Positions 7,957 through 18,719 are shown, counted from the first letter of the stretch. The stretch: 64,000 nt of DNA from Leptospira vanthielii serovar Holland str. Waz Holland = ATCC 700522 (GCF_000332455.1 NZ_AOGY02000024.1:173501-237500), one strand, 5' to 3'. Notes: generated from the sequence alone by a model not told the origin. Translations and numbers: made by a program.

Positions 7957-8671
7957 AGATAATTCCATTTGGATCTTTGTATCCTTACTTCTTTTTGTTT
8001 TGTTGGCCGGTGTAATTTTGGGTCCATGTAAAGGTGGCACAACAAAACATAACTCAATTCCAAAAGAAGCGGTGTACAATAAAAAAACAAACTACTATAG
8101 TTTAACTAGTGAAGGTATCTATCGGGAGTGGTATGAAAATGGAAATTTAATCACAGAATTTCCGGTAAATGCACTCGGTCAACCCGATGGATATAGCAAA
8201 AAATTAAACTATCTTACTGGAATTACTATCATGGAAGGGAAATTTTTAAACGGAGATCGAGATGGTCTTTGGAAGTTTTATTTCTCTGATGGAAAGATTT
8301 ATATTGAACAAAACTACAAATCGGGGAATCGAAAGAAACAATTGTGGATTCAAACTGCCGAACTTGGAAATGAAACGGGATCGTTCCATAGATATTTCCG
8401 AAGTGGTAGGTTAAACGAAAAAGGTTTCTTTGATGGTGGGCTTCGCACTGGGGACTGGGTGCGTTATTATCCAGACACTAGAGTGGAAGAGAAAGGTAGT
8501 TACGAAAACGACAAAAAAGTAGGTGAATGGTTTTATTATTATCCCACTGGCGCTAAAGAAGCCTCTGAAGTTTACTCCGATGAAGGAGATTTGATTGCGA
8601 GGTCAACCTATTATCCAAATGGGAAGGAATGGTGTTTAGTGAGGAAAGGGAAGGAACCAGAGTGCCATTAG
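7925..8671 (+). CDS. membrane-anchored MORN/YwqK-like repeat protein
   Basis: A 248-residue protein with one N-terminal apolar helix (residues ~13-32, ending near GPCKGG). Short Tyr/Gly/Trp-rich repeats follow: GIYREWYENGNLI, GDRDGLWKFYFSDGKIY, GSFHRYFRSGRLNEKG, GDWVRYYPDTRVEEKG and GEWFYYYPTGAKEAS. These are the MORN-like motifs of the family annotated as YwqK-type antitoxin repeat proteins, widespread in Leptospira and Bacteroidetes. The toxin-antitoxin label is not meaningful here, since no toxin gene is adjacent. The ATG lies inside the MscS-like gene (32-base overlap) and a second ATG follows two codons later. Confidence 0.75.
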   Translation: MKMTSTSTPIKDNSIWIFVSLLLFVLLAGVILGPCKGGTTKHNSIPKEAVYNKKTNYYSLTSEGIYREWYENGNLITEFPVNALGQPDGYSKKLNYLTGITIMEGKFLNGDRDGLWKFYFSDGKIYIEQNYKSGNRKKQLWIQTAELGNETGSFHRYFRSGRLNEKGFFDGGLRTGDWVRYYPDTRVEEKGSYENDKKVGEWFYYYPTGAKEASEVYSDEGDLIARSTYYPNGKEWCLVRKGKEPECH

Positions 8672-8677
8672 GCACTC
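8660..8677 (+). terminator. short hairpin at the end of the YwqK-like gene
   Basis: GAGTGCC (8660-8666), ATTA loop, GGCACTC (8671-8677) spans the stop codon and is followed by CTTTCAT. It separates this gene from the converging minus-strand gene that ends at 8690. Confidence 0.5.
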
Positions 8678-8689
8678 CTTTCATGTGGA

Positions 8690-9709
8690 TTAGAATTCGG
8701 TGGCTTTACCGAAGAGACCCAAATGGTTTTGGATTAAGTCAATATTAAACAACAAAAGACTAAACAAAAACGTTACAAACAAAACAATCAAAATGGTGCT
8801 AAACACAGCCCAGAAACTATTTCTTAAAAATCTAAATTGTAGATAAGCAAAACTAACAGCCAGGTTCTTCCAGTTGTTACTATTTGGTTCTCCACCCACT
8901 TTTTTGTAGTTGAAGATATAAAACAGAGATAAAAGCCCAAGTAAAAAGAATATAAAGTAACTAAATTCAGTTACGTAGTGTTTTTGTAAGAGAAAGAGAG
9001 GAATGTAAATTAAATTTCCAATCAAAATCCCAATTAGGATGATGATGGCAACATGAAAAACAGGGGCAAAGATGGATCCTGTTTTTGTATTACTTGGTGA
9101 TCTACCTTCTTCCTCTAAGGAAGAGGAAAACTGGAGAGATTGAAATCCTTCTGCCAATTCTTTGTTTTTTAAAATTAAACGGTAAGAGATGATTGTGATC
9201 ACATAAGTGAAAACTAAAAAGACAAAATAGAAGTAGGATAAAACTTCCTTTTGTAGCATTAGGTTGAATTGAAAAAAGACTTTTGGCGCTAATACGAGAA
9301 AAGAAACAGGATAAAAAACATTTGCCAAAGACTTATGAAACCAAACTCGAAAGGCATAAGAAACTGCCGTTGAAAAGGTTAATAATAAATAAAATAGGGA
9401 AAGCCCAAGTAGTAACTTTTGTCCCACTAAAACACGTTTGATATTGTCTTTGGTTTCTTCTTGTTCTGTATCAACGGGGAGTTCTCTGGATTCCAACTCT
9501 ACCAAAAAAGATTCTAAATAAGAAATCCGATTTAATACTCCATTTTCAGAAATCACTTTTGGTTTCATGGATTCCATCGCCGATTCTGAAGTTTCTGCTG
9601 CGATATAGTCAGGGAATTGAACTGTGTAATCGACAAAGAGGGAGTGGATGATTACGATAGCAATGAATATAGGTGTAATGATAGGGAGTTGTTTTTTCAA
9701 TTTTTCCAT
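8690..9709 (-). CDS. multi-pass membrane protein of unknown function
   Basis: About 339 residues from the chosen ATG at 9709 (MEKLKKQLPIITPIF). One apolar helix near the N-terminus is followed by an acidic, probably periplasmic segment (~residues 30-100), then five or so further helices. There is no recognisable enzyme motif. The longer reading to 9781 would overlap the upstream gene by 67 bases, so the start 5 bases after that gene's stop is preferred. It is co-transcribed with the gene at 9715-10701. The pair looks Leptospira-specific; I do not recognise the family. Confidence 0.7.
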   Translation of the reverse strand: MEKLKKQLPIITPIFIAIVIIHSLFVDYTVQFPDYIAAETSESAMESMKPKVISENGVLNRISYLESFLVELESRELPVDTEQEETKDNIKRVLVGQKLLLGLSLFYLLLTFSTAVSYAFRVWFHKSLANVFYPVSFLVLAPKVFFQFNLMLQKEVLSYFYFVFLVFTYVITIISYRLILKNKELAEGFQSLQFSSSLEEEGRSPSNTKTGSIFAPVFHVAIIILIGILIGNLIYIPLFLLQKHYVTEFSYFIFFLLGLLSLFYIFNYKKVGGEPNSNNWKNLAVSFAYLQFRFLRNSFWAVFSTILIVLFVTFLFSLLLFNIDLIQNHLGLFGKATEF

Positions 9710-9714
9710 AGAGA

Positions 9715-10701
9715 TTATAAGATCACAAAAATAGTCATCATACCAATAGCAAGGACTACTAACATAATGATGTAAGGCCATAAATGAAAACTTTCATCCG
9801 CAGAAAGAGTCGGATTCTGTTTTGCTTTTGAGACTGCTACTGTTGGTGAGGCAACCGAATTCATGATGTTGGCTGCACCTTGTTGGCTGTCGGTGGTTTT
9901 GATTTTTACAGAGTTTTCTTCCTCAATGATTTTCCCGTATACTTGCTCATTGATTTTGATGACAACTTCCGAAAAATTCTTGTTATTCGAGATGTTCACA
10001 ATTTTAGCGGGAATTTGTTTGATCGCACCAGACTCTTCTTTCAATTCTAAGGCATTGATAATAGAATCTGTGACTGCGTCTCCTGGAACCAAACGGATGT
10101 ACACATTGTCACCTGCTTTCAGTTCTACGAGTGGTGTTCCATTTACGGGAGAGAGTTGGAATTTGAATTGAACAATTTGTTTATCCGCAGGAATTAAAAA
10201 ACCAGAGGCTTGAGGAACTGGTGTTACCGGAGGCGCTTCTTTTTTTGCAATTTCCTCTTCATCCACGGTGGTTTTGGAAATATCGTTTGGATCGATTAGT
10301 TCAAAATGGATTTCGACCTTGGGTTCCGTGTTCCCTGAGGTTCTTTTGTGAATTTCACTAAAAACAAAATCCAAACGATCTGTTAGGTTGTGATCCATGT
10401 AATGGAGGATTTCTTCCAAAAAACTTTCTGAGCCAAATTTGGTTTTGATCAGCTCTTGGAGGGACTTGGTAATGTTTTTTTGTTGGTCCCCTTTGTAGAT
10501 GACCCTCTGCATCCGGTTGTAAAAGTCCTGAAATGTGGACCGAACGGGCAAAAGGGACAGTGGGCTTGTACATGAAACTCCCTCAAACTTCACCGATTTG
10601 GTTTCAACCGGGTCAATGACGGCAGCAATCATGGTGTAGACCATGTTGGCTTCGTCTCGAAGGTTTACTTTGACAGAATAATAGTTTGGTGTCTCAGGCA
10701 T
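9715..10701 (-). CDS. hypothetical protein with C-terminal membrane anchor
   Basis: A 328-residue protein, mostly hydrophilic, with a single apolar helix at the very C-terminus (YIIMLVVLAIGMMTIFVIL), so the bulk probably faces the cytoplasm. The N-terminal ~140 residues are of mixed alpha/beta character. A Pro/Glu-rich linker (EEEIAKKEAPPVTPVPQ) follows, then a beta-rich region (~residues 165-270) that resembles a PilZ-like barrel, including VPGDAV and AKIVNISNN. The PilZ likeness is weak and the RxxxR motif is not seen. It lies 5 bases upstream of the multi-pass membrane protein on the same strand. Confidence 0.65.
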   Translation of the reverse strand: MPETPNYYSVKVNLRDEANMVYTMIAAVIDPVETKSVKFEGVSCTSPLSLLPVRSTFQDFYNRMQRVIYKGDQQKNITKSLQELIKTKFGSESFLEEILHYMDHNLTDRLDFVFSEIHKRTSGNTEPKVEIHFELIDPNDISKTTVDEEEIAKKEAPPVTPVPQASGFLIPADKQIVQFKFQLSPVNGTPLVELKAGDNVYIRLVPGDAVTDSIINALELKEESGAIKQIPAKIVNISNNKNFSEVVIKINEQVYGKIIEEENSVKIKTTDSQQGAANIMNSVASPTVAVSKAKQNPTLSADESFHLWPYIIMLVVLAIGMMTIFVIL

Positions 10702-10749
10702 AAGGTTCTTTTTTGACAGTATCCATCTTTAGAAGAAAGCTGTCAAAAA

Positions 10750-10765
10750 GATTAGGTCATCATGG
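10750..10765 (+). promoter_or_regulatory. 16-base translation start box shared with the 18775 gene
   Basis: GATTAGGTCATCATGG, which includes the start codon of the LolC-like permease. It is identical to the box at 18763-18778 before the RND-type adaptor gene. TAGGT is the presumptive Shine-Dalgarno. Confidence 0.5.
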
Positions 10766-12114
10766 GAATCGTCTCTTTAATCACAATCCGTTACATCCGA
10801 GGGTCCAGAGTTCTGGGTTTCCTCTCTATCAAATCCAGGCTGTCGTTCATTGTTATGGCGGTCGGAGTGGGACTCCTAGTAGTAGTCCTCTCCATTTTCA
10901 ACGGATTCCAAAAACAAGTAAAGGAATCACTTTGGCAAGGGGGGCCTCATATCACCATTGAGAACTCTTACGGTTCTGGTGCCATTTATGATTACGAAAA
11001 GGTCATCAAACACCTGAAGGAAGACCCGAAACTTGCGGAGTCCTTTGTTTCCGTAGAAGGAAATATCACAAGCCACGGTCTCATCCAAAGTAATAACAAC
11101 TTCAACCCGATTATGATTCGCGCAGTTCCCGTGGACTCCGTAGAAAAATTGGTGGAGAATGGTCTACCGAACTTTCCTCGGATCTTACAATACGATCGAG
11201 ATGAAATCCAAGCTATCAATTCTAAAAAGTTGGTGGTTGTCGGAAAAGAAATGAGTGCCATTTACGGATACGGTCTCGGTCGTGAGATTACCATGGCAGT
11301 TCCTGGGGGAAGGTTTACTGTCGAACGAGGGGTTCAAGTGAACGTAAAAACCTTTCGTTTAGTTGGACTTTTTAAAACGGGTTATTATAACTACGATTCA
11401 AAGTTTGTGTTTTTGTCTCTTCCGCAAGCCCAAGAGTTTTTTAAAATGGAAGGTGCAGTAAACCAAGTGGCAATTAAGGTTCGTTCTCTAGATGATTTAA
11501 AACTGACTAAACATAGAATTTTATCTCGGTTAAACGAAGAGAATTGGAATCCAAAAATTCAAGAGGAAACTTCATGGTCTGTGCGAACCATTGCAGAAGA
11601 ACAAGAAAACTTTTTGGCAGCCCTAAGACTTGAAAAAACAATCATCTCTATCATTGTTTTTCTTTTTATCGTTCTTGCTGCCCTTGGGATGGTGGCAACT
11701 GTGCACTCTCTCATCCGTGCGAAACGTAGATCCATTGGAACATTAAAAGCACTTGGTCTTGCATCCAATGATATACTACTTATCTTTACTTTGAATGCAA
11801 TGATCGTCGGAATTCTATCTTCGCTTGTGGGTGGGATGACGGGAATCTTCATTGCTACAAAATTAGAAGTCATCATCAATATCATTTCTGAGATTATCAA
11901 TGGGGTTGGTGGTTTACTCAATCCAGGCGATTGGGATCCAGTGGAACTTGTTCCAAAAGATATTTATTATTTTGACCATATCCCTGTGGATATCGATATA
12001 TCTTTTATTTTTATGGTGACAACAGCCGCAACGATCCTCTCTGGACTTGCTGGTTATTTTCCGGCACGTATGGCAGCTAATCTAAACCCTGTGGATACAA
12101 TAAGAAATGACTGA
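10762..12114 (+). CDS. lolC: LolC/LolE-like ABC transporter permease
   Basis: A 450-residue FtsX/MacB-superfamily permease. A first helix follows a basic start ([27 protein letters not shown]), then a large periplasmic domain (~residues 50-285). Three helices at the C-terminus include [17 protein letters not shown], the coupling segment that contacts the ATPase, and the ending [19 protein letters not shown], typical of Lol permeases. It probably extracts lipoproteins from the inner membrane for transfer to the outer membrane. Only one permease is present, so it may act as a homodimer, as LolF does. Its stop overlaps the ATPase gene by 8 bases. Confidence 0.85.
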   Translation: MGIVSLITIRYIRGSRVLGFLSIKSRLSFIVMAVGVGLLVVVLSIFNGFQKQVKESLWQGGPHITIENSYGSGAIYDYEKVIKHLKEDPKLAESFVSVEGNITSHGLIQSNNNFNPIMIRAVPVDSVEKLVENGLPNFPRILQYDRDEIQAINSKKLVVVGKEMSAIYGYGLGREITMAVPGGRFTVERGVQVNVKTFRLVGLFKTGYYNYDSKFVFLSLPQAQEFFKMEGAVNQVAIKVRSLDDLKLTKHRILSRLNEENWNPKIQEETSWSVRTIAEEQENFLAALRLEKTIISIIVFLFIVLAALGMVATVHSLIRAKRRSIGTLKALGLASNDILLIFTLNAMIVGILSSLVGGMTGIFIATKLEVIINIISEIINGVGGLLNPGDWDPVELVPKDIYYFDHIPVDIDISFIFMVTTAATILSGLAGYFPARMAANLNPVDTIRND

Positions 12115-12802
12115 TATAAGTGTAAAACCAACTGTTTCTGTTCGCAAATTAGAAAAATACTACCAGGTTGTAGACAAAAAGTACCATATCATTTCTGGTC
12201 TTGATTTTGAAGTGATGCCTGGTGAGATTGTTTCTGTGGAAGGGGCATCGGGTGTGGGAAAATCCACACTTCTCAATATCCTTGGTGCCATGGATTCTTT
12301 TGACGATGGTGAGGTGGAAGTTTGTGGGGTCAGTCTAAAAAACCTAAATGAAAAACAAAGAGAAACTTTCCGTGCTGAAAAAATTTCTTTTATTTTCCAA
12401 CAACATCTTTTGTTACCAGACTTCACTGCATTGGAAAATGTGATGATGCCTCTTCTCATTGCCCGGATGAATCCGAGTGTCGCCAAAGGACAAGCCACAG
12501 AGATTTTAAAAAAAGTAGGCCTTGGGGAAAGGACTGGAAGTTTTCCTTCCCAACTATCGGGAGGAGAGAGTGCGAGAGTCGGTGTCGCTCGGGCCCTTGT
12601 GGGAAGAAGACAACTGATTTTGGCCGATGAACCCACAGGAAACTTAGACCGGGATAACTCAAGACATCTCATGGATCTTATTAAAGAACTCCAAAACGAA
12701 TTTAAGTTTTCTTTGATTCTTGTGACTCATGACTTGGAGCTTGCCTCCATGGCTCATAAACGGAACAGAATTGTTTCAGGACAGCTAACGCCAGTTACGT
12801 AA
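12107..12802 (+). CDS. lolD: LolD-like ABC transporter ATP-binding protein
   Basis: A 231-residue ABC ATPase with Walker [12 protein letters not shown]-loop [16 protein letters not shown], signature LSGGESARV, Walker [13 protein letters not shown] and H-loop VTHD. The [10 protein letters not shown] and TGNLD elements are those of the LolD/MacB/FtsE branch. It overlaps the LolC-like permease by 8 bases, so the two form one exporter. The next gene starts 1 base after its stop. Confidence 0.92.
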   Translation: MTDISVKPTVSVRKLEKYYQVVDKKYHIISGLDFEVMPGEIVSVEGASGVGKSTLLNILGAMDSFDDGEVEVCGVSLKNLNEKQRETFRAEKISFIFQQHLLLPDFTALENVMMPLLIARMNPSVAKGQATEILKKVGLGERTGSFPSQLSGGESARVGVARALVGRRQLILADEPTGNLDRDNSRHLMDLIKELQNEFKFSLILVTHDLELASMAHKRNRIVSGQLTPVT

Positions 12803-12803
12803 T

Positions 12804-13583
12804 ATGATTTTTTGTCGTTTTTGCGGAACCAAAGAAATTCAGTTTCGTAAAAGCGGCAAGTTCGGGTGTATCCACTGCGCCCAAATTTTTAATTATCCCA
12901 AACCAAATCGCAGAACAAAAATTCCTGAAAGCATAATCCAAACTTTAGAATCCTTCGTAAAAACGAATGCAAAGTCTTTAAGACTTTTGTCATTACGAAC
13001 TCGGATCACAAGAAATCTAAGATCGAGTTTGTTTCCTTTTTATGATCCATTCATCGAAAAATCCAAACAATTGTTAGTTGAAATTGGACTAGGTTCTCAA
13101 TTGTATTCGGATGCAGACTTACCTTCTTTGGATTCTACTGAGAAGCCGGAACCTAGGATGGGCTTTTATTTAGGTTCGGAAGACCATGTACGGTGGGAAG
13201 AAATCTCACTTCAGGCATTTGCGAATCGAAATCAAAATTTAACCCAAAAAAAACAGAGAATTGGTCTTTTTCGATTTTTGTTCCAAAAATCTCACTGGGC
13301 AGAGTTTCCCGAGATTGGATTTGTTTCTTCTTGTCCTACCAATTTAGGGACTGGAAGGAGGGATTCGATACTCTTGGAATTAGATCCAGAGGTCAGTTTG
13401 CAGTTTTTTTCAATTTTACAAACATTACCTGAATTTGGTATAGAATTTGCTCCATCCACCGATCATAGAATGAGGAACTTCGGAAAAGACCGTGTTCTTG
13501 TCGTAAAAATCTCGTGGAAGAACGTTTTGGCAGTTCAAAAACGTCAGTTTTACAAAATTCTTGGTTTACTAGGCTCCTATTAA
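12804..13583 (+). CDS. compact McsA-McsB-like protein (zinc finger plus arginine-kinase domain)
   Basis: A 259-residue protein directly upstream of clpC. Residues 1-30 carry two CxxC pairs (C4, C7, C22, C25), the zinc-finger layout of McsA. The rest aligns with the McsB protein-arginine kinase domain. RTRITRN at 65-71 matches the SRIRLARN signature. SEDHVR at 125-130 matches the catalytic NEEDHIR. SSCPTNLGTGRR at 175-186 matches TSCPTNLGTGLR, with the reactive Cys as C177. McsB is normally ~360 residues. Here the kinase core is shortened, the segment equivalent to YGEGSEA reads APSTDHR, and the C-terminal phosphoarginine-binding domain is absent. It probably marks proteins for ClpC, but catalytic competence is uncertain. 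Confidence 0.8.
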   Translation: MIFCRFCGTKEIQFRKSGKFGCIHCAQIFNYPKPNRRTKIPESIIQTLESFVKTNAKSLRLLSLRTRITRNLRSSLFPFYDPFIEKSKQLLVEIGLGSQLYSDADLPSLDSTEKPEPRMGFYLGSEDHVRWEEISLQAFANRNQNLTQKKQRIGLFRFLFQKSHWAEFPEIGFVSSCPTNLGTGRRDSILLELDPEVSLQFFSILQTLPEFGIEFAPSTDHRMRNFGKDRVLVVKISWKNVLAVQKRQFYKILGLLGSY

Positions 13584-13643
13584 ACCGGTACGGTCATGAT
13601 GGGAACAAGGACGTTCGTCTAATTAATAAAGGCAGGGTGCGGC

Positions 13644-16196
13644 ATGTTGGAATTCACAAAAAGAGCAAAAAGAGTCATCAACGAAATCGCCCAAGATGAG
13701 GCGAAACGTTTGGGTTCCGATTTTATCGGTCCTGAACACATTCTACTTGGGCTTCTCCGGGAGGAGGACTCTGTCGCGATTAAGATTCTTACGAATCTAA
13801 ACATCAATTTGAACGAACTCCGTAAAGAAGTCGAAAAGAGAACTCGTGAGGGTTCCGGTGCCTTGTTACTTGATGTAAGCCAAGGACAAGACAAATACCA
13901 AAAAATGATCGAAGTTTCTAAAGAGGAAGCAAAACGCCTCAAACATAACTATGTAGGAACGGAACACATTCTTTTGGCACTACTTCGCGATAACAATAAT
14001 ATCGCCGGTGGATCGTTATCATCTTTCAGCGTAAATTATAACGTCATCAAATCAGAGATTTTACGTCTTCTCGGAGCACCACCTTCAGGTGCAGTGGGAG
14101 GCGGGGCAACTGGAACACAATCGGGTCCACAAGGCCAAACGCAAACAGCGGCTCCGAGACAAGAAAAAAGCAAAACTCCGATTTTAGATGAGTTTGCACG
14201 GGATTTAACACAACTAGCGCGTGAGAAAAAATTGGATCCAGTGATTGGTCGTTCGAAAGAAATCGAACGGGTCATCCAAATCCTTTCTCGTAAAACAAAA
14301 AATAACCCCGTTCTCGTGGGAGAATCAGGTGTGGGAAAAACCGCCATTGTGGAAGGCCTTGCCCAAGCAGTGATTGAAAAATTGGTTCCTGATCTTCTTT
14401 TCGACAAACGAGTGTTATCTTTGGATCTAGCAAGCCTAATTGCTGGTACTAAATATCGTGGTGAGTTTGAAGAACGATTGAAAAAAATCATGAAAGAAAT
14501 CGTCACCTCCCAAAACATCATCATCTTTATTGATGAGTTGCACACTCTCATTGGAGCCGGTGCCGCAGAGGGAGCCGTGGATGCAGCAAACATCTTAAAA
14601 CCAGCTCTCGCAAGGGGTGAGTTGCAATGTATTGGTGCCACAACCAATAACGAATACCGCAAATACATCGAAAAAGATTCTGCTTTGGAAAGAAGATTCC
14701 AAATGGTGAAGGTTCTTGAACCTTCTGTGGATGATGCAGTTTTGATCTTAGATGGTTTGAAAAAAGCGTATGAAGCTCACCATAAGGTGCGTTATACGGA
14801 AAAAGCGATCGAACAAGCGGTAAAATTATCTCACCGTTATATCAACGATCGTTTTTTACCGGACAAAGCCATTGATATCATTGATGAGGCTGGAGCAAAG
14901 GCTCGTCTTGCCAATTGCCAACGTCCTAACGAAATCAAAGAGATCGAAGAAGAAATCAAAGGTCTTTCTGTTAAAAAAGAAGATTTGGTTCGTAGCCAAG
15001 AGTATGAAAAAGCGGCTGCCGTTCGGGATGAAGTGAATCGTAAAAAAGGCCTTCTGGATGAAAAAACCAAACAGTGGCAAGAACGAATGGAAGGCTATGC
15101 TGTTTCGATTGAAGAAGAAGACATCCTATCCGTTGTTAGCCTCTGGACAGGAATTCCTTTGAAAAAAATGGAAGAGTCCGAAAATACAAAACTTCTCAAT
15201 CTAGAAGAAGACATCAAAACTCGCATTGTGGGTCAAACTGACGCTATCGAAAAAGTGGCTCGTGCCGTCCGCCGTTCACGCACTGGACTCAAAAGTGAAA
15301 AACGACCTACAGGATCGTTTATTTTCCTTGGTCCAACAGGTGTCGGAAAAACGGAACTTGCAAAAGCACTCGCAGAACAACTCTTTGGTTCGGAAGACAA
15401 TATGCTCCGTATTGATATGTCCGAATACATGGAACCTCATGCGGTTTCAAGACTTATCGGGGCTCCTCCAGGTTACGTCGGATATGATGATGGTGGCCAA
15501 CTCACAGAATTTGTAAGAAGAAAACCATATAGTTTGGTTTTACTTGATGAAATCGAAAAAGCTCACCATGATCTTTTTAATATCCTACTTCAAATTATGG
15601 AAGAAGGGAATTTAACAGATACGAAAGGTCGTAAGGTAAACTTCCGAGATACCATTATTATTATGACATCGAACATCGCTGCGAAAGAAATATCCAAAGG
15701 TGGTCGATTGGGTTTTGAGGATTTTGCAGACGAAAGAGAAACTTACAAAGCAGAACAGGCTCGGGAACAATTGAAAAAACATTTCAATCCAGAGTTCCTC
15801 AACCGTGTGGATGAAGTTGTTTACTTTGCACCTCTCAAAAAAGAAGAGATTGTAAACATTGTAGACATCATGTTGAAAGACTTTAACAAACGTTTGACTG
15901 AAAAAAAAGTGCTCGTGGATCTTTCTTTTGCCGCCAAAGAACATTTTGCTACCATTGGATACGACCAAAACTATGGAGCTCGTCCACTGCGACGTGTGTT
16001 CCAAAGAGAATTGGAAGACTATATGGCGGTGCAGTCTTTGAAGGGTGTCTACGACAACCCAACTAAGATCCTCGTAGATTTGGTCGAGGGAAAACTCGTT
16101 TATACAGAGACTCCTTGGACTGAATACAAGGAAGCTCCGAAAAAAGACGGTGGTTCTTCTACCAGTGCTGAGGAAAAAGATTTGGCTCTCGTTTAG
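13644..16196 (+). CDS. clpC: ATP-dependent Clp protease ATP-binding subunit ClpC
   Basis: An 850-residue AAA+ unfoldase that feeds ClpP. The double Clp N-domain repeats carry [10 protein letters not shown] and [10 protein letters not shown]; the Glu residues at 31 and 107 match the phosphoarginine-binding glutamates described for Bacillus ClpC. NBD1 has Walker [10 protein letters not shown] and Walker [13 protein letters not shown]-type middle motif lies near [12 protein letters not shown], and NBD2 has Walker [11 protein letters not shown] with [12 protein letters not shown] linker rich in Gly, Ala and Gln follows the N-domain. It is 60 bases downstream of the McsB-like gene, the same pairing as mcsA-mcsB-clpC in Firmicutes. 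Confidence 0.96.
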   Translation: MLEFTKRAKRVINEIAQDEAKRLGSDFIGPEHILLGLLREEDSVAIKILTNLNINLNELRKEVEKRTREGSGALLLDVSQGQDKYQKMIEVSKEEAKRLKHNYVGTEHILLALLRDNNNIAGGSLSSFSVNYNVIKSEILRLLGAPPSGAVGGGATGTQSGPQGQTQTAAPRQEKSKTPILDEFARDLTQLAREKKLDPVIGRSKEIERVIQILSRKTKNNPVLVGESGVGKTAIVEGLAQAVIEKLVPDLLFDKRVLSLDLASLIAGTKYRGEFEERLKKIMKEIVTSQNIIIFIDELHTLIGAGAAEGAVDAANILKPALARGELQCIGATTNNEYRKYIEKDSALERRFQMVKVLEPSVDDAVLILDGLKKAYEAHHKVRYTEKAIEQAVKLSHRYINDRFLPDKAIDIIDEAGAKARLANCQRPNEIKEIEEEIKGLSVKKEDLVRSQEYEKAAAVRDEVNRKKGLLDEKTKQWQERMEGYAVSIEEEDILSVVSLWTGIPLKKMEESENTKLLNLEEDIKTRIVGQTDAIEKVARAVRRSRTGLKSEKRPTGSFIFLGPTGVGKTELAKALAEQLFGSEDNMLRIDMSEYMEPHAVSRLIGAPPGYVGYDDGGQLTEFVRRKPYSLVLLDEIEKAHHDLFNILLQIMEEGNLTDTKGRKVNFRDTIIIMTSNIAAKEISKGGRLGFEDFADERETYKAEQAREQLKKHFNPEFLNRVDEVVYFAPLKKEEIVNIVDIMLKDFNKRLTEKKVLVDLSFAAKEHFATIGYDQNYGARPLRRVFQRELEDYMAVQSLKGVYDNPTKILVDLVEGKLVYTETPWTEYKEAPKKDGGSSTSAEEKDLALV

Positions 16197-16199
16197 AGA

Positions 16200-16214
16200 G
16201 CCTTTCGGAAAGGC
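16200..16214 (+). terminator. small hairpin after clpC
   Basis: GCCTTT (16200-16205), CGG loop, AAAGGC (16209-16214) starts 4 bases past the clpC stop. It has no T-run, and its right arm may double as part of the ribosome site for the gene at 16223. Confidence 0.4.
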
Positions 16215-16222
16215 GAACGGAA

Positions 16223-16657
16223 ATGGCTATCCTCATTCCCCTCGTCTTTCTGTTTTCTTATTTTTTCATTCGCAAAGTATGGTTCCAACTCCGGAAAATC
16301 CGCACTGTTGGAACCATCGAGCGGATTGAATTGGGTTACATTCGACCCAATCTTATCCTCCCTGAAGTCAAAGTTTTTTATAAGTATTACTTTCAGTCGG
16401 GCCTTTATTTTGGTTCGGGTTACCTGAACTTGTCCGATTTTCTCACCAATCAGGAATTTCATGTCCATCTAGGACCAGGTGAAAATCCCATTTTGTATAC
16501 AGAAGATTCAGAGATCATCACGGAAGAACATATCGAACATTACTTGCTTTCCAAGGGGGGCAGCGTTTTCCTATACCTGGACCCCATCGAACCCTACCAT
16601 TCTAGGATTGATTCGGTCAATTTGAACTCCATTACAGTTCCCTCGGATCTTTTATGA
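16223..16657 (+). CDS. small membrane-anchored protein of unknown function
   Basis: 144 residues with an N-terminal apolar helix (residues 3-17) and a beta-rich remainder. The layout resembles DUF3592-type proteins (short helix, then GTIERIELGYIRPN and VKVFYKYYFQSGLYFGSG), but the second helix of that family is not obvious. It sits 26 bases after clpC, and its stop overlaps the next start by 4 bases (ATGA), so it is coupled to the TPR protein. Confidence 0.65.
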   Translation: MAILIPLVFLFSYFFIRKVWFQLRKIRTVGTIERIELGYIRPNLILPEVKVFYKYYFQSGLYFGSGYLNLSDFLTNQEFHVHLGPGENPILYTEDSEIITEEHIEHYLLSKGGSVFLYLDPIEPYHSRIDSVNLNSITVPSDLL

Positions 16658-17433
16658 AACATTTTATTCACGCTTTTGCTGTTACTTGTCTTCTCGTAAC
16701 TTCCCTTTACTCTCAAGAAAAAGAACAAGTTGGTTCGGCCTATTTTCAAGCTGTTGATGAATATAAGGTAAAAAATTACAACAAGTCAATTGAACTTGTA
16801 AAAAGCCTACTTACAGATGGTAAGTCTTCCTATGAATTCTATGCTTTACTTGCATATAACTATGATAAGCTGAATGATTTTGAGAATTCCTATAAAAATA
16901 TTTTGGAAGCAAGAAAACGTAAACCCGATGATGAAGATCTTTTACAAGGTAGCCTTGCCATTTTAACTCGTCATAAAAAATGGAAACCTGCCATTGAACT
17001 GGCAGAAAAAACCATTCCTCTATACCCACAAAATCCAGAAGTTCGCTATTTTTATGCTTTAGCACTTTCTGAAAAAGGGGCTTCCAAAACAGCTCTTTCT
17101 CAAATTGAAAAAGCAAAAGCCGGTAGCCCTAGTGACTTTCGGATGTTGGAGTTAGAAGGCAAAATTTATTATAACTTAAAAAATTATGACAAAGCAGATG
17201 TTAGTTTACGCTGGGCATCTTCTTTGAACCAAAACTCCGCAGAAATTTGGAATAACTTAGCCCTTGTCCAAGAGTCCTTATACAAATCGAATAAAAAGTT
17301 GGGTAAAAAATCCCAAGCAAACACTTATTTGACGGAAGCTAAGGACTGTATCCAAAAAGCTTCTGATTTGAATGGGGAAAGTATTACCATTAAAGAAAAT
17401 TCTAAACGGATTGCTGCCTTCACATCCCTGTGA
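16654..17433 (+). CDS. secreted TPR-repeat protein
   Basis: A 259-residue protein with a signal peptide (residues 1-20, ending near LYSQ). Tandem TPR-like helices follow from ~30 to 230, for example [50 protein letters not shown] and [20 protein letters not shown]. It probably acts as a periplasmic scaffold. The start overlaps the preceding stop (ATGA) and its own stop overlaps the GTG of mtaB (GTGA). The link to MtaB looks like operon packing rather than shared function. Confidence 0.8.
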   Translation: MKHFIHAFAVTCLLVTSLYSQEKEQVGSAYFQAVDEYKVKNYNKSIELVKSLLTDGKSSYEFYALLAYNYDKLNDFENSYKNILEARKRKPDDEDLLQGSLAILTRHKKWKPAIELAEKTIPLYPQNPEVRYFYALALSEKGASKTALSQIEKAKAGSPSDFRMLELEGKIYYNLKNYDKADVSLRWASSLNQNSAEIWNNLALVQESLYKSNKKLGKKSQANTYLTEAKDCIQKASDLNGESITIKENSKRIAAFTSL

Positions 17434-18719
17434 AAATTAAGTTTCATACACTCGGTTGTCGGTTGAATTTTTTTGAGACCGATGGTATGTATTCTGTTCT
17501 GAGAGACAGAGGTTTTTCTCTTGCCCAAGCGGAAGAAGAGGCTCAGTATATTGTTGTCAACACTTGCACGGTTACCAATAAAGCTGACGTAAAGAACAGA
17601 AATATCATTCGTAATGCCATTCGGACAAATCCTGGAGCCAAAGTTTATGTAACTGGCTGTTATGCGGAAACAGATAAAGAAATTTTACAAAACATTCCTG
17701 GTGTTTTTGGCGTTTTTGGAAATACAGAAAAAAGTGCACTTCCCTATAAGATATTAGAAGATTGGGAAGGAAAAGAAACTCATCCCCATAAGATACTCGA
17801 TCGTTTTTCTTATTCGGATGTACTTCCCGAAGGTCATACCCGCGCTTATCTAAAAATCCAAGACGGATGCAACAGGAAATGTTCTTATTGCAAAATTCCT
17901 GCAGCAAGGGGTCTTGGGGTCAGTAGGAACTACAATGACGTTTTAGACCAAGTTAGATACCTTCAGGACAATGGAGTTGGTGAAATTCAATTAACGGGTG
18001 TTAACCTTGGTTGGTACAGGTTAGAAAATGGGGAAAAGGGCTTTTTAAATCTTTTGGAAGGTATTCTAAAGATTTTAGAATACTCTCGAATTCGTCTGTC
18101 TTCCATTGAACCACCCGATGTGGGCCCGGGCCTACTTGATCTTATGAAACATCCCAGGTTTTGTAAATTTCTGCATATACCCATTCAAAGTGGCAGCCGT
18201 AAGGTTTTAAAAGATATGCGAAGGACTTACCATCCAGATGCCTTTCGCACAAGGATCGAACTGGCAAAAGAAAAACTTCCCAACTTGTTCCTCGGAACCG
18301 ATGTAATTGTTGGATTTCCTTCTGAAACAGAATTAGAGTTCCAAGAAACAAAACAATTATTAGTGGAACTTGGGTTTGCAAAACTACATGTGTTTCCGTA
18401 TTCGGTTCGTAAAGGAACAACGGCCGAAAGTTTTGGTGACCCGATTCCGGGTGATGAAAAAAAACGCAGGGTGCTTGATTTGATGTCACTGAGTTCTACG
18501 CTTCATAACAAGTATGCAGAGTCAGTGATTGGAAAATCTTATGAAGCCATTCTTGAAAGTGATGGAAGGTTTGTGACTGACAATTATCTGAAAGGCAGAT
18601 TGGCTGATTCTTTCCGATTTGATACCTTACAAACAGGTCAATTTGTAGATGTTAGGTGCTTGGATTACAAACCCGCCAAAGATAGAGAAGGTGAGTTTGT
18701 TTTTGGATTGACTCTTTAG
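17430..18719 (+). CDS. mtaB: tRNA t6A37 methylthiotransferase MtaB
   Basis: A 429-residue radical-SAM methylthiotransferase that converts t6A37 to ms2t6A37 in ANN-decoding tRNAs. The N-terminal UPF0004 domain has its three cluster cysteines in [16 protein letters not shown] and VTGCYAE. The radical-SAM motif CxxxCxxC is [17 protein letters not shown], and a TRAM-like C-terminus closes the protein. The form CRLNFFETD and the KIPAARG run place it in the MtaB rather than the MiaB or RimO branch. It starts at GTG 17430, overlapping the TPR stop. Confidence 0.9.
   Translation: MKIKFHTLGCRLNFFETDGMYSVLRDRGFSLAQAEEEAQYIVVNTCTVTNKADVKNRNIIRNAIRTNPGAKVYVTGCYAETDKEILQNIPGVFGVFGNTEKSALPYKILEDWEGKETHPHKILDRFSYSDVLPEGHTRAYLKIQDGCNRKCSYCKIPAARGLGVSRNYNDVLDQVRYLQDNGVGEIQLTGVNLGWYRLENGEKGFLNLLEGILKILEYSRIRLSSIEPPDVGPGLLDLMKHPRFCKFLHIPIQSGSRKVLKDMRRTYHPDAFRTRIELAKEKLPNLFLGTDVIVGFPSETELEFQETKQLLVELGFAKLHVFPYSVRKGTTAESFGDPIPGDEKKRRVLDLMSLSSTLHNKYAESVIGKSYEAILESDGRFVTDNYLKGRLADSFRFDTLQTGQFVDVRCLDYKPAKDREGEFVFGLTL

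Noticed and set aside
7925..8671. Toxin-antitoxin role for the YwqK-like protein
   Set aside because: The family name carries the antitoxin label, but no toxin gene is adjacent and the protein is membrane anchored with MORN-like repeats.
9715..10701. c-di-GMP-binding PilZ protein
   Set aside because: The beta region is suggestive, but the RxxxR and D/NxSxxG motifs are not both visible.
14036..14668. Long open frame antisense to clpC
   Set aside because: 210-codon shadow opposite strongly conserved ClpC motifs; no independent evidence.
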